Shown here piece after piece: positions 1-6,391 of a stretch of 8,795 bases of DNA. The DNA comes from an uncultured Planctomycetaceae bacterium (GTDB taxonomy: Bacteria; Planctomycetota; Planctomycetia; Pirellulales; UBA1268), in NCBI GenBank assembly GCA_903885855.1, contig CAISKG010000326.1, positions 1-8,795 of the forward strand, read 5' to 3'. Positions within the stretch are counted from its first letter, which is position 1. Every line of letters begins with the position of its first letter. The notes beneath the pieces were generated by a model. The model did not search any database. It was given only the letters and a program-made list of their open reading frames with translations, and was not told the DNA's origin. Both the position numbers and the translations under genes were made by a program.

Positions 1-2
1 AG

Positions 3-1436
3 GAGCCCAACGACGCCCCCGGCCAGCCGGGCGTGGGCGGCACCGCGGCCGGGGGCCCGCCGGCCCAGGTCGTGTTCCGCGGGCGGATCGGCGCTCGCGG
101 CGACGCCGACCTCGTGCCCTTCCGCGCCACGCGCGGCGTGCCGCTGCTCCTGGCCGTCGACGCCGCCCGCTCCGGCTCGAAGCTCGATTCCCGCCTCGAG
201 GTGCTCGACGCCGCCGGCCGCCCGGTGGAGCGCGCGGTCCTCCAGGCGACGCGCGACAGCTGGTTCACCTTCCGCGGCAAGGATTCGTCGCAGTCCGACG
301 ACTTCCGCCTCCACAACTGGACCGAGATGGAGCTCGACGAGTTCCTCTACGCCGGCGGGGAGGTGGTGCGGCTGTGGCTCTACCCGCGCGGCCCCGACTC
401 CGGCTTCAAGGTCTACCCCGGCTCCGGCACGCGCCACACCTTCTTCGACACCACCGCCGTGACCCACGCCCTCGGCGAGCCGGCCTGGATCGTGCGGCCG
501 CTCCCCCCCGGCGCGGCCCCCGCCCCCAACGGCCTGCCGGTGTTCCGCCTGCCCTGCGCCAACGACGACGCCGCCCACCGCCGCTTCGGCACCGACTCCC
601 TCCTCCTCTTCGAGCCCCCCGCCGACGGCGACTACCTCGCGCGCGTCAGTGACGTGCGCGGCTTCGGCGCCGGCGCCGCCCCCGACGAGTGGCGCTACAC
701 GCTCGAGATCCGCCCGCCGCGGCCGGGGTTCACCGCGAGCCTCGGCGCCCGCGATCTGGCCGTCAGCCCCGGGGGGGCGCGCGAGATCCCCGTCTCGGTC
801 GTGCGCGACGAGGGCTTCGAGGGGCCGGTGCGGATCGAGGTGACGAGCCTCCCCCCCGGCTTCACCTTCCACGGGCCCCTCGAGATCGAGGCCGGCCAGG
901 AGCGCGCCATCGGCCTCCTCTCCGCAGCGGCCGGCACGGCCGATCCCGGCGCCGACGCCGACGGCGCGGTGCGCGTCCGCGCGGTGGCCACGATCGGCGG
1001 GCGGGAGGTGGCGCAGGACCTCGGCACCCTCGGCGACGTGAAGCTCGGCGGCCCGCCGAAGGTCGGCGTGGAGATCCTCGACGCGGCGGGCCGGGGCCGC
1101 GCCGCGCCGGAGGAGCCGCTGCGCTTCCGCATCCGCCAGGGGGAAACGATCCCCGCCCGCGTCCGCACCGTGCGGCACGACTTCGCCGAGCGCATCGAGC
1201 TCGGCGGCGACGACTGCGGCCGCAATCTCCCCTTCGGCTGCTACGTGGACAACATCGGCCTCAACGGACTGCTGGTCGTGGAGGGGCAGACGGAGCGCGG
1301 GTTCGTGATCACCGCGAGCCCCGTCGCCCGCCCCGGCCGGCGGCTGTTCCACCTCCGCGCCACGGCCGACGGCGGCCAGGCGTCGCTCCCGGCGGAGATC
1401 GAGGTCGTGCCGGCCGGCGACGCCGCCGCGCGGTGA
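3..1436 (+). CDS. Planctomycete PPC-domain secreted protein, C-terminal part (5' end outside window)
   Basis: The reading frame is open from the left edge, so the true start lies upstream. The first visible residues are EPND, the typical lead-in to a bacterial pre-peptidase C-terminal (PPC) domain, a beta-sandwich found in exported proteins. The PPC core follows: a 'GDADLVPFRATRGVPLLLAVDA' type strand region, then SKLDSRLEVLDAAG. It is interrupted by a long insert with RLHNW, PRGPDSGF, NGLPVF and CANDD blocks, and resumes with PADGDYLARVSDVRGFG. I remember such blocks from planctomycete proteins with PPC domains; this is from memory, not a search. A further Ig-like region and a conserved-looking ending (NLPFGCYVDNIGLNG) complete it. 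No catalytic motif is visible in this part, so the missing N-terminus may carry an enzyme domain. It ends 27 bases before the ABC permease and is probably not part of that operon, because a promoter-like element lies between them. Cell-surface or periplasmic location is inferred. Confidence 0.85.
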   Translation, partial: EPNDAPGQPGVGGTAAGGPPAQVVFRGRIGARGDADLVPFRATRGVPLLLAVDAARSGSKLDSRLEVLDAAGRPVERAVLQATRDSWFTFRGKDSSQSDDFRLHNWTEMELDEFLYAGGEVVRLWLYPRGPDSGFKVYPGSGTRHTFFDTTAVTHALGEPAWIVRPLPPGAAPAPNGLPVFRLPCANDDAAHRRFGTDSLLLFEPPADGDYLARVSDVRGFGAGAAPDEWRYTLEIRPPRPGFTASLGARDLAVSPGGAREIPVSVVRDEGFEGPVRIEVTSLPPGFTFHGPLEIEAGQERAIGLLSAAAGTADPGADADGAVRVRAVATIGGREVAQDLGTLGDVKLGGPPKVGVEILDAAGRGRAAPEEPLRFRIRQGETIPARVRTVRHDFAERIELGGDDCGRNLPFGCYVDNIGLNGLLVVEGQTERGFVITASPVARPGRRLFHLRATADGGQASLPAEIEVVPAGDAAAR

Positions 1437-1448
1437 GCGCCGGGAGCG

Positions 1449-1457
1449 TGGTAGGCT
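1449..1457 (+). promoter_or_regulatory. Candidate extended -10 promoter of the transporter-ovoA operon
   Basis: TGGTAGGCT fits the extended -10 form TGnTAnnnT and sits in the 27-base gap after the PPC-protein stop codon. A start about seven bases past the hexamer would fall at 1464, on the A of the permease ATG, which would make the mRNA leaderless. No Shine-Dalgarno sequence is visible at a useful distance (GGGAG at 1442-1446 is 17 bases away), which agrees with that idea. No convincing -35 element is seen. Confidence 0.35.
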
Positions 1458-1463
1458 TCCCCC

Positions 1464-2204
1464 ATGCCCCGCGCCCTGGCCCACACGATCGTCGTCGCGG
1501 TCCTCATCGGCCTCCTCCTCCTCGCCTTCCGCAGCAGCGGCTACGAGTTCCGGTGGGAGGGGGTGTGGGAGAGCCGGGAGATGTTCCTCCGCGGCTGGCT
1601 GGTCACGATCGGCATGAGCCTCGCGGCCCTCGTCCTCTCGGCACTCGTCGGCCTGCTGGCCGCCATGGGGCTGGCCTCGCGTTACCGTCTCGTGGAGGCC
1701 CTGGCGCGGGTGTACGTGGAGCTCGTGCGGGGCACGCCGCTGCTCGTCCAGCTGCTCGTGGGCTTCTACGTCGTCGCCAACGCCGTCGGCCTCGAGAATC
1801 GCTACGTCGTCGGGGTGCTCGTGCTCGCCCTCTTCTCGGGCGCCTACATGGCCGAGATCTTCCGCGCCGGCCTGGCCTCGATCCCCGCCGGCCAGCGTGA
1901 CGCCGCGCGGGCGATCGGCCTCACCCCCTGGCAGGCCCTGCGGCTGGTGATCCTCCCGCAGGCGGTGCGGCTCGTCCTGCCGCCGGTGGCGGGGCAGCTG
2001 GTGTCGCTGGTCAAGGATTCCTCGCTCCTCTCGGTGATCGCGGTGTCGGAGTTCACGCTCGCGGCCCAGCAGGTCAATTCCCTCACCTACTCGACCCTCG
2101 AGTGCTACCTGCCGCTGGCCGCGGGCTACCTCCTCCTCACGCTCCCCCTCTCGGCGCTGGCCCGGCACCTCGAGCGCCGCTTCGCCTGGGAGGCCGGCTC
2201 GTGA
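1464..2204 (+). CDS. Polar amino acid ABC transporter permease (HisM/GlnP-like)
   Basis: An inner-membrane permease of 246 residues, usual for the polar amino acid uptake (PAAT) family. A hydrophobic N-terminal segment (about residues 8-22) is followed by the core, with hydrophobic stretches near 44-68, 92-128 and 214-235. Family signatures are VRGTPLLVQL at 88-97, the cytoplasmic EAA loop at about 129-167 (GAYMAEIFRAG ... DAARAIGLTP ... LVILPQA), which docks on the ATPase, and KDSSLLSVIAVSE at 184-196. ATG 1464 is chosen because it gives a complete N-terminal membrane segment and lies just after the candidate promoter. The stop codon overlaps the GTG of the ATPase gene, so the two are almost surely made together. 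Only one permease is present, so it would act as a homodimer. No periplasmic binding protein is encoded in the window, so the substrate cannot be named. Its place ahead of ovoA makes histidine, cysteine or a related thiol plausible, but this is inference. Confidence 0.93.
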   Translation: MPRALAHTIVVAVLIGLLLLAFRSSGYEFRWEGVWESREMFLRGWLVTIGMSLAALVLSALVGLLAAMGLASRYRLVEALARVYVELVRGTPLLVQLLVGFYVVANAVGLENRYVVGVLVLALFSGAYMAEIFRAGLASIPAGQRDAARAIGLTPWQALRLVILPQAVRLVLPPVAGQLVSLVKDSSLLSVIAVSEFTLAAQQVNSLTYSTLECYLPLAAGYLLLTLPLSALARHLERRFAWEAGS

Positions 2205-2929
2205 ATCTCGTCGTCGAGGGGCTGGTGCAGCGATTCGGCGACGCGACCGTCCTCGACGGCCTCGATCTCCGCACCGGCGACATCCGCGCCCTGGTGCTCG
2301 TCGGCCCCTCCGGCGGCGGGAAGACGACGCTCCTGCGGATCCTGGCCGGCCTCGACCTTCCGGTCGCCGGCAGCGTGGCCTTCGACGGCGTGGCGCTGCC
2401 GCGCGAGGAGACGGGCCTCCGCGCCTACCGGCGGCGCGTGGGAACGGTGTTCCAGTCGTGGAACCTCTTCCCGCACCTCTCGGCGCTCGAAAACCTCCTC
2501 CTGCCGCTCGTCCACGTCCACGGCCTGTCGCGCGCCGCGGCGCTTGCGCGCGTGCGCGGGCCGCTCGAACGCTTCCGCCTCGCCGCCGAGGCCGGCAAGC
2601 GCCCCGCGCAGCTCTCCGGCGGGCAGAAGCAGCGCATCGCGATCCTCCGCGCCCTGGTCGTCGATCCCCAACGGCTGTTCCTCGACGAGCCCACCTCCGC
2701 GCTCGATCCGGAGATGACCGCCGAGGTGCTGGAGATGATCGGCGAGCTCTCCCGCGAGGGGACGCGCTTCGTGCTGGTGACGCACGAGATGGCCTTCGCC
2801 CGCCGCGTGGCCGACGAGGTGGCCTTCGTGGCCGAGGGCAAGGTGCTCGCCCACGGCCCGGCCACGACCATGTTCGACGCCTGCCCCGTGCCCCGCGTCC
2901 GCGACTTCTTCTCGAGGATCCTGCCGTGA
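2201..2929 (+). CDS. Polar amino acid ABC transporter ATP-binding protein (GlnQ/HisP-like)
   Basis: A cytoplasmic ATPase of 242 residues that powers the preceding permease. All nucleotide-binding motifs are intact: Walker A GPSGGGKTT (35-43), Q-loop VFQSWNLFPH (83-92), signature LSGGQKQR (138-145), Walker B RLFLDEP (158-164), D-loop SALD (166-169) and switch histidine in VTHE (H195). The FQSWNLFPH wording and the overall length match the PAAT ATPase group. The stretch after the signature reads IAILRAL where most relatives have VAIARAL, a mild oddity. The start is GTG 2201, overlapping the permease stop as GTGA, with a strong Shine-Dalgarno GGGAGG at 2188-2193 seven bases upstream. The frame stays open further upstream, but an earlier start would add an arginine/proline-rich tail that overlaps the permease and has no counterpart in the family. 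The stop overlaps the next gene's GTG in the same way. Confidence 0.95.
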   Translation: MNLVVEGLVQRFGDATVLDGLDLRTGDIRALVLVGPSGGGKTTLLRILAGLDLPVAGSVAFDGVALPREETGLRAYRRRVGTVFQSWNLFPHLSALENLLLPLVHVHGLSRAAALARVRGPLERFRLAAEAGKRPAQLSGGQKQRIAILRALVVDPQRLFLDEPTSALDPEMTAEVLEMIGELSREGTRFVLVTHEMAFARRVADEVAFVAEGKVLAHGPATTMFDACPVPRVRDFFSRILP

Positions 2930-3975
2930 ATCCGTCCGCCCACCCCACCTGGCTCGAGGAACCGGCCGTGCGCGCCTTCGCGGGGGCGCTCGTCGCCGAC
3001 GCGCTGGCGATGCCGGTGCATTGGTACTACGACCGCGCCGCGCTCGACCGCGACTACGGCCCCGTCACCGGCTACCTCGCGCCGCGCGACCACCATCCCG
3101 ACAGCATCCTCTGGCGGTCGCGCTACGACTGCACGGCGCCGGAGGGGGAGATCCTCCACGACCGCCGCCGCCATTGGGGGCAGGCCGGCGTGCACTACCA
3201 CCGCGGCCTGGCCGCCGGCGAGAACACGCTCAACGCCCTGCTGGCGCTGGAGCTGGCGGCGCTGGTGCGCCGCAACCGCCACTGGGACGCCGAGCGCTGG
3301 CTCGAGCACTACGTGGCCTTCATGCGCCGGCCCGACAGCCACCGCGACACCTACGTGGAGGAGTACCACCGCGACTTCTTCACGAACCTCGCCGCCGGTC
3401 GCAAGCCGATCAACTGCGGCGTGCGCGACATCCACATCGGCGGGCTGGTGCCGGTGCCCGCGCTGGCGGCGGCACTGGGGCCGCAGCATCCCGACCTGCG
3501 CCGCGTGGTCGGCGAGCACGTCGGCCTGACGCACAAGGACCGCGACGTCCTCGCCGCCGCCGACGGCTTCGTGCGGATCCTCGCCGCGGTGTGCCGGGGT
3601 GCGGAGCTGCGCGAGGCGATCCTCGACCATGGCCGCGACTGGATCTCGCGGGCCCGGCTCGACTCCTGGCGCGATCTCCCCGACCGGGCGGTCGTGGGCA
3701 CGCGGCTCTCCTCCGCCTGCTACATCGCCGACGCCTTCCCGGCGAGCCTGGCGCTCGCCTGGCGGCACGCCGACGACTTCGCGGCCGGCGTCGCCGCCAA
3801 CGCGGCCTGCGGTGGCGACAACTGCCACCGCGGGGCGGTCGTCGGGGCCCTCCTCGGGGCCGCGCGGCCGATCCCACAGCCACTGCTGGAAGGGCTCGTG
3901 TGCCTGGCTAGAGTGGAGGACATCTTCGACACCTCCCCCGCGCTGCCGGGGGCCCCCACGGAATCCCAGGCATGA
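2926..3975 (+). CDS. Divergent ADP-ribosylglycohydrolase (ARH/DraG-like) family protein
   Basis: A protein of 349 residues with the overall plan of the ADP-ribosylglycohydrolase fold. The N-terminal helix GALVADALAMPVHWYYD (20-36) matches the family's 'GallGDalG.P' opening. The GENTLNALLALELA stretch (98-111) stands where canonical members have TDDT. The C-terminal GGDNCHRGAVVGALLGA (296-312) stands where they have GGDTDT. Canonical enzymes use the TDD and DTD acidic residues to hold two metal ions and remove ADP-ribose from proteins or small molecules. Here several are replaced (E99-N100 for the DD pair, C300 for the second D), while D298 remains. Histidine-rich, well-ordered segments (ILHDRRRHW, HYHRG, TYVEEYHRDFF, CGVRDIHIGG) suggest a maintained alternative active site. 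I recall this wording as typical of a distinct subfamily, but have not checked. The start is GTG 2926, overlapping the ATPase stop, with GAGG at 2914-2917 eight bases upstream. The stop overlaps the ovoA ATG. Activity and substrate are unknown. Confidence 0.8.
   Translation: MNPSAHPTWLEEPAVRAFAGALVADALAMPVHWYYDRAALDRDYGPVTGYLAPRDHHPDSILWRSRYDCTAPEGEILHDRRRHWGQAGVHYHRGLAAGENTLNALLALELAALVRRNRHWDAERWLEHYVAFMRRPDSHRDTYVEEYHRDFFTNLAAGRKPINCGVRDIHIGGLVPVPALAAALGPQHPDLRRVVGEHVGLTHKDRDVLAAADGFVRILAAVCRGAELREAILDHGRDWISRARLDSWRDLPDRAVVGTRLSSACYIADAFPASLALAWRHADDFAAGVAANAACGGDNCHRGAVVGALLGAARPIPQPLLEGLVCLARVEDIFDTSPALPGAPTESQA
3909..3914 (+). promoter_or_regulatory. Weak candidate internal -10 element upstream of ovoA
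   Basis: TAGAGT lies inside the 3' end of the ARH-like gene, 57 bases before the ovoA ATG. It forces an AGA arginine codon (residue 329), which is unusual in a gene this GC-rich. A loose -35-like CTGGAA at 3886-3891 is 17 bases away. GGAGG at 3915-3919 follows directly but has no start codon at the right distance. It may allow ovoA to be transcribed separately, but the sequence support is thin. Confidence 0.2.
3935..3952 (+). promoter_or_regulatory. GC hairpin just upstream of the ovoA start
   Basis: CCCCCG (3935-3940) and CGGGGG (3947-3952) can pair as a perfect six-base stem around a six-base loop, ending 19 bases before the ovoA ATG. A competing palindrome GGGGGCCCCC (3948-3957) uses the same G run, so two exclusive folds are possible. 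There is no T tract, so it is not a standard terminator. It could affect re-initiation at ovoA. In DNA this rich in G and C, chance pairing is also likely. Confidence 0.25.
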
Positions 3976-6218
3976 CCCGCGCGGACATCCTCGCCGCGGA
4001 CGATCGCGGCGACGACACGGCCCCCCTCCCGTTCTCCGCGCCGGAGGATCTCGCCCCCACCCGGACGGTGCTCCTCACCACCGATCCGGCCGCCGCCGAT
4101 CCGGTGGCGGCGAAGCGCGAGGAGCTCCGCGCCTACTTCCACCGCACCTGCGAGATCGACGACCGGCTCTTCGCGCTGGTCCGCAACGACGACGCCTTCT
4201 ACGTGCGGCACGAGCCGCTGCGCCACCCGCCGATCTTCTACCTCGGCCACCCGGCGACGTTCTACGTCAACAAGCTCTACGTGGCGCGGTGGTTCAAGAC
4301 CCGCATCGACCCGCGCATGGAGGCGATGATGGCGGTCGGGGTCGACGAGATGTCGTGGGACGACCTCAACGCCGCCCATTACGACTGGCCCACCGTGGAC
4401 GCGGTGCGTGCCTACCGGCGCGAGGTGCGCCGGCGGGTGGACGCCTTCATCCGCACGATGCCGCTCGAGCTCCCCATCCGCCAGGACTCGGCCGCCTGGG
4501 TGGTGCTGATGGGGATCGAGCACGAGCGGATCCACCTCGAGACGTCGTCGGTGATCCTCCGCCAGATGCCGCTGGAGGATCTGCGGCGCGAGGCGGAACT
4601 CTCCCCCGCCGAGCGGCGGCTGTGGCGCGCCTGCACCGCCCACGGCCCGCGGCCCGACAACCCCTGGATCGACGTCGAGGCCCGCACGGTGCACCTCGGC
4701 AAGCGCGCCGACGACCAGACCTACGGCTGGGACAACGAGTACGGCACCGAGGAGGTGCGGCTGCCCCCTTTCCGCGCCGCGCGGCAGCCGGTGTCCAACG
4801 GCGAGTTCCTCGAGTTCGTCGAGGACGGCGGCTACCTCGACGAGCGCCTGTGGACGGAGGAGGGACGCGGTTGGCTCGGTTACACGCAGGCCCGCCACCC
4901 GCGCTTCTGGCGCCAGGCCGCCGGCGGCTGGCGGCAGCGCAATCTCCTCGACGAGATCCCCCTGCCGCTCGACTGGCCCGTGGAGGTCAATTGCCTCGAG
5001 GCGCAGGCCTGGTGCGCCTGGAAGCAGCGCGCCACGGGGCTCGCGGTGCGCTTGCCGTCGGAGGCCCAGTGGCAGGCGCTCCGCGACCGGATCGACACCG
5101 ACCAGCCGCGCTGGGAGCGGGCGCCGGGCAACGTGAACCTCGAGTGGCACGCCTCGAGCTGCCCGGTGACGGCCTTCCCGCAGGGGGAGTTCTGCGACGT
5201 CATCGGCAACGTCTGGCAGTGGACGCGCACCCCGATCATGCCCTTCAAGGGCTTCGAGGTGCATCCGCTCTACGACGACTTCTCCGTGCCCACCTTCGAC
5301 GGCCGCCACAACCTCATCAAGGGGGGCTCGTGGATCTCCACCGGCAACGAGGCGTTGGCCAGCGCCCGCTACGCCTTCCGCCGCCACTTCTACCAGCACG
5401 CCGGCTTCCGCCCGGTGATCGACGACGAGGGGGACGAGGCGGTCACCGAGGGGTCGCGGCTCTACGAGACCGACGCCCTGGTGACGCAGTACCTGGAATT
5501 CCACTACGGACCGGAGGCCCTGGGGGTGCCCAATTTCCCCCGGGCCTGCGTCGAGGAGACGATGCGGCTGGTGCCGCCGTCGCGGCGGCGCAGGGCGCTC
5601 GACATCGGCTGCTCGGTGGGGCGGTCGGCGCTCGAGTTCGCGCGGCACTTCGAGCACGTCGACGCCATCGACTTCTCCGCCCGCTTCATCCAGTCGGGCG
5701 TGCGGCTGGCGGAGGGGGGGGAGATCCATTACGAGGTGCCCACGGAGGGGGAGCTCACCGTGGCACGCAGCGTGTCGCTCGAGCGCCTCGGCCTCACGGG
5801 GGTGGGGGGCCGGGTGGCCTTCATGCAGGGGGACGCCTGCAACCTCAAGCCGCTCTACACCGGCTACGACCTCGTCTTCGCCGGCAACCTCGTCGACCGG
5901 CTCTACGACCCGGCGCTGTTCCTGGACCTCGTGCCCGGCCGGGTGCTCCCGGGCGGCCTGTTCGTGATCACCACCCCCTACACCTGGCTCGAGGAATACA
6001 CCCCGAAGGCGAAGTGGCTCGGCGGGCGCCGCGAGCACGGCGAGCCGCTGTCGGGCTTCGAGGGGCTGTCGCGGCACCTCGCGCCCTGGTTCGAGCTGGT
6101 CCACCGCGCCGACGTGCCGCTGGTGATCCGTGAGACCGCCCGCAAGCACCAGCACTCGATCGCCGACTGCACCGTCTGGCGCCGCCGCGCCGACGGGGCC
6201 CCCCCGACCCCGGCGTGA
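3972..6218 (+). CDS. ovoA: OvoA: 5-histidylcysteine sulfoxide synthase / 4-mercaptohistidine N-methyltransferase
   Basis: A bifunctional ovothiol A enzyme of 748 residues. The N-terminal DinB-like and formylglycine-enzyme-like domains (about 30-485) form a non-heme iron sulfoxide synthase, which uses oxygen to join cysteine sulfur to C5 of histidine. The likely three-histidine iron site is H93 (YLGHPATFYVNK) with H184 and H188 (GIEHERIHLE). Other OvoA hallmarks are VGVDEMSWDDLN (122-133), the sulfatase-modifying-fold block IGNVWQWT (411-418), LIKGGSWIST and RRHFYQHAGFRPV (470-482). The C-terminal domain (about 500-735) is a class I SAM methyltransferase with motif I ALDIGCSVGRSALEFARHF (542-560) and an acidic GIDF-like AIDFSARFI. 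It would methylate the imidazole nitrogen of 5-thiohistidine. This fusion separates OvoA from EgtB, which lacks the methyltransferase. ATG 3972 overlaps the ARH stop as ATGA. It is the only start after an in-frame TAG at 3909, and its Shine-Dalgarno sequence is weak, so coupling is likely. The lyase OvoB is not in the window. Confidence 0.95.
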   Translation: MTRADILAADDRGDDTAPLPFSAPEDLAPTRTVLLTTDPAAADPVAAKREELRAYFHRTCEIDDRLFALVRNDDAFYVRHEPLRHPPIFYLGHPATFYVNKLYVARWFKTRIDPRMEAMMAVGVDEMSWDDLNAAHYDWPTVDAVRAYRREVRRRVDAFIRTMPLELPIRQDSAAWVVLMGIEHERIHLETSSVILRQMPLEDLRREAELSPAERRLWRACTAHGPRPDNPWIDVEARTVHLGKRADDQTYGWDNEYGTEEVRLPPFRAARQPVSNGEFLEFVEDGGYLDERLWTEEGRGWLGYTQARHPRFWRQAAGGWRQRNLLDEIPLPLDWPVEVNCLEAQAWCAWKQRATGLAVRLPSEAQWQALRDRIDTDQPRWERAPGNVNLEWHASSCPVTAFPQGEFCDVIGNVWQWTRTPIMPFKGFEVHPLYDDFSVPTFDGRHNLIKGGSWISTGNEALASARYAFRRHFYQHAGFRPVIDDEGDEAVTEGSRLYETDALVTQYLEFHYGPEALGVPNFPRACVEETMRLVPPSRRRRALDIGCSVGRSALEFARHFEHVDAIDFSARFIQSGVRLAEGGEIHYEVPTEGELTVARSVSLERLGLTGVGGRVAFMQGDACNLKPLYTGYDLVFAGNLVDRLYDPALFLDLVPGRVLPGGLFVITTPYTWLEEYTPKAKWLGGRREHGEPLSGFEGLSRHLAPWFELVHRADVPLVIRETARKHQHSIADCTVWRRRADGAPPTPA

Positions 6219-6265
6219 CGCCCCTCCGGCGGTCGAGTCGTCGTCCGCGGCAGGCCCACCCCTGA

Positions 6266-6280
6266 CCGCGGTCCCCGCGG
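6266..6280 (+). terminator. Weak hairpin after ovoA, possible terminator
   Basis: CCGCGG, TCC, CCGCGG can fold as a six-base stem with a three-base loop, 48 bases after the ovoA stop codon. No T run follows, so it does not meet the usual rho-independent form. The spacer 6219-6391 otherwise holds only the promoter-like element and ribosome binding site of the next gene. A third CCGCGG at 6245-6250 gives alternative pairings. Confidence 0.2.
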
Positions 6281-6359
6281 GACACCCCCGAAAACAGCCA
6301 TGGCATTCCCCGCTGGCGTCGGCCGGCGCGGTGGGCGTCGGATCGCTTCGCCCGCGGTT

Positions 6360-6368
6360 TGCTACATT
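6360..6368 (+). promoter_or_regulatory. Candidate extended -10 promoter of the membrane-protein gene
   Basis: TGCTACATT fits TGnTAnnnT and lies in one of the least GC-rich spots of the spacer. Transcription would begin near 6375, giving a leader of about 17 bases that just contains the Shine-Dalgarno sequence at 6381-6385. No clear -35 is seen at 16-18 bases. The same pattern occurs before the operon head at 1449-1457. Confidence 0.4.
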
Positions 6369-6380
6369 CCGAAGGGCTCT

Positions 6381-6385
6381 GGAGG
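6381..6385 (+). promoter_or_regulatory. Shine-Dalgarno site that fixes the GTG start at 6392
   Basis: GGAGG lies six bases before GTG 6392, the ideal distance. It decides between this start and a TTG at 6359, which has no such site and overlaps the promoter-like element. Confidence 0.7.
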
Positions 6386-6391
6386 ACGAGC

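Noticed and set aside
33..35. GTG as the start of the PPC-domain protein
   Set aside because: The frame is open to the window edge and the preceding EPND residues belong to the PPC domain, so the gene starts outside the window.
2102..2200. Upstream extension of the ATPase gene
   Set aside because: It overlaps the permease and encodes an Arg/Pro-rich tail absent from the family. GTG 2201 has GGGAGG at the right distance.
2458..2925. Upstream extension of the ARH-like gene
   Set aside because: The stretch is a shadow of the ATPase, rich in Arg and Pro. The overlapping GTG at 2926 begins a sensible N-terminus.
3720..6155. Very long open frame on the minus strand opposite ovoA
   Set aside because: High GC removes stop codons from shadow frames. 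The translation is compositionally skewed (Val, Glu, His, Arg) with no motif, and the plus strand clearly encodes OvoA.
3972..6218. EgtB (ergothioneine synthase) as the identity
   Set aside because: EgtB uses a similar catalytic fold but lacks the C-terminal methyltransferase and the long OvoA-specific blocks. The fused domain here supports OvoA.
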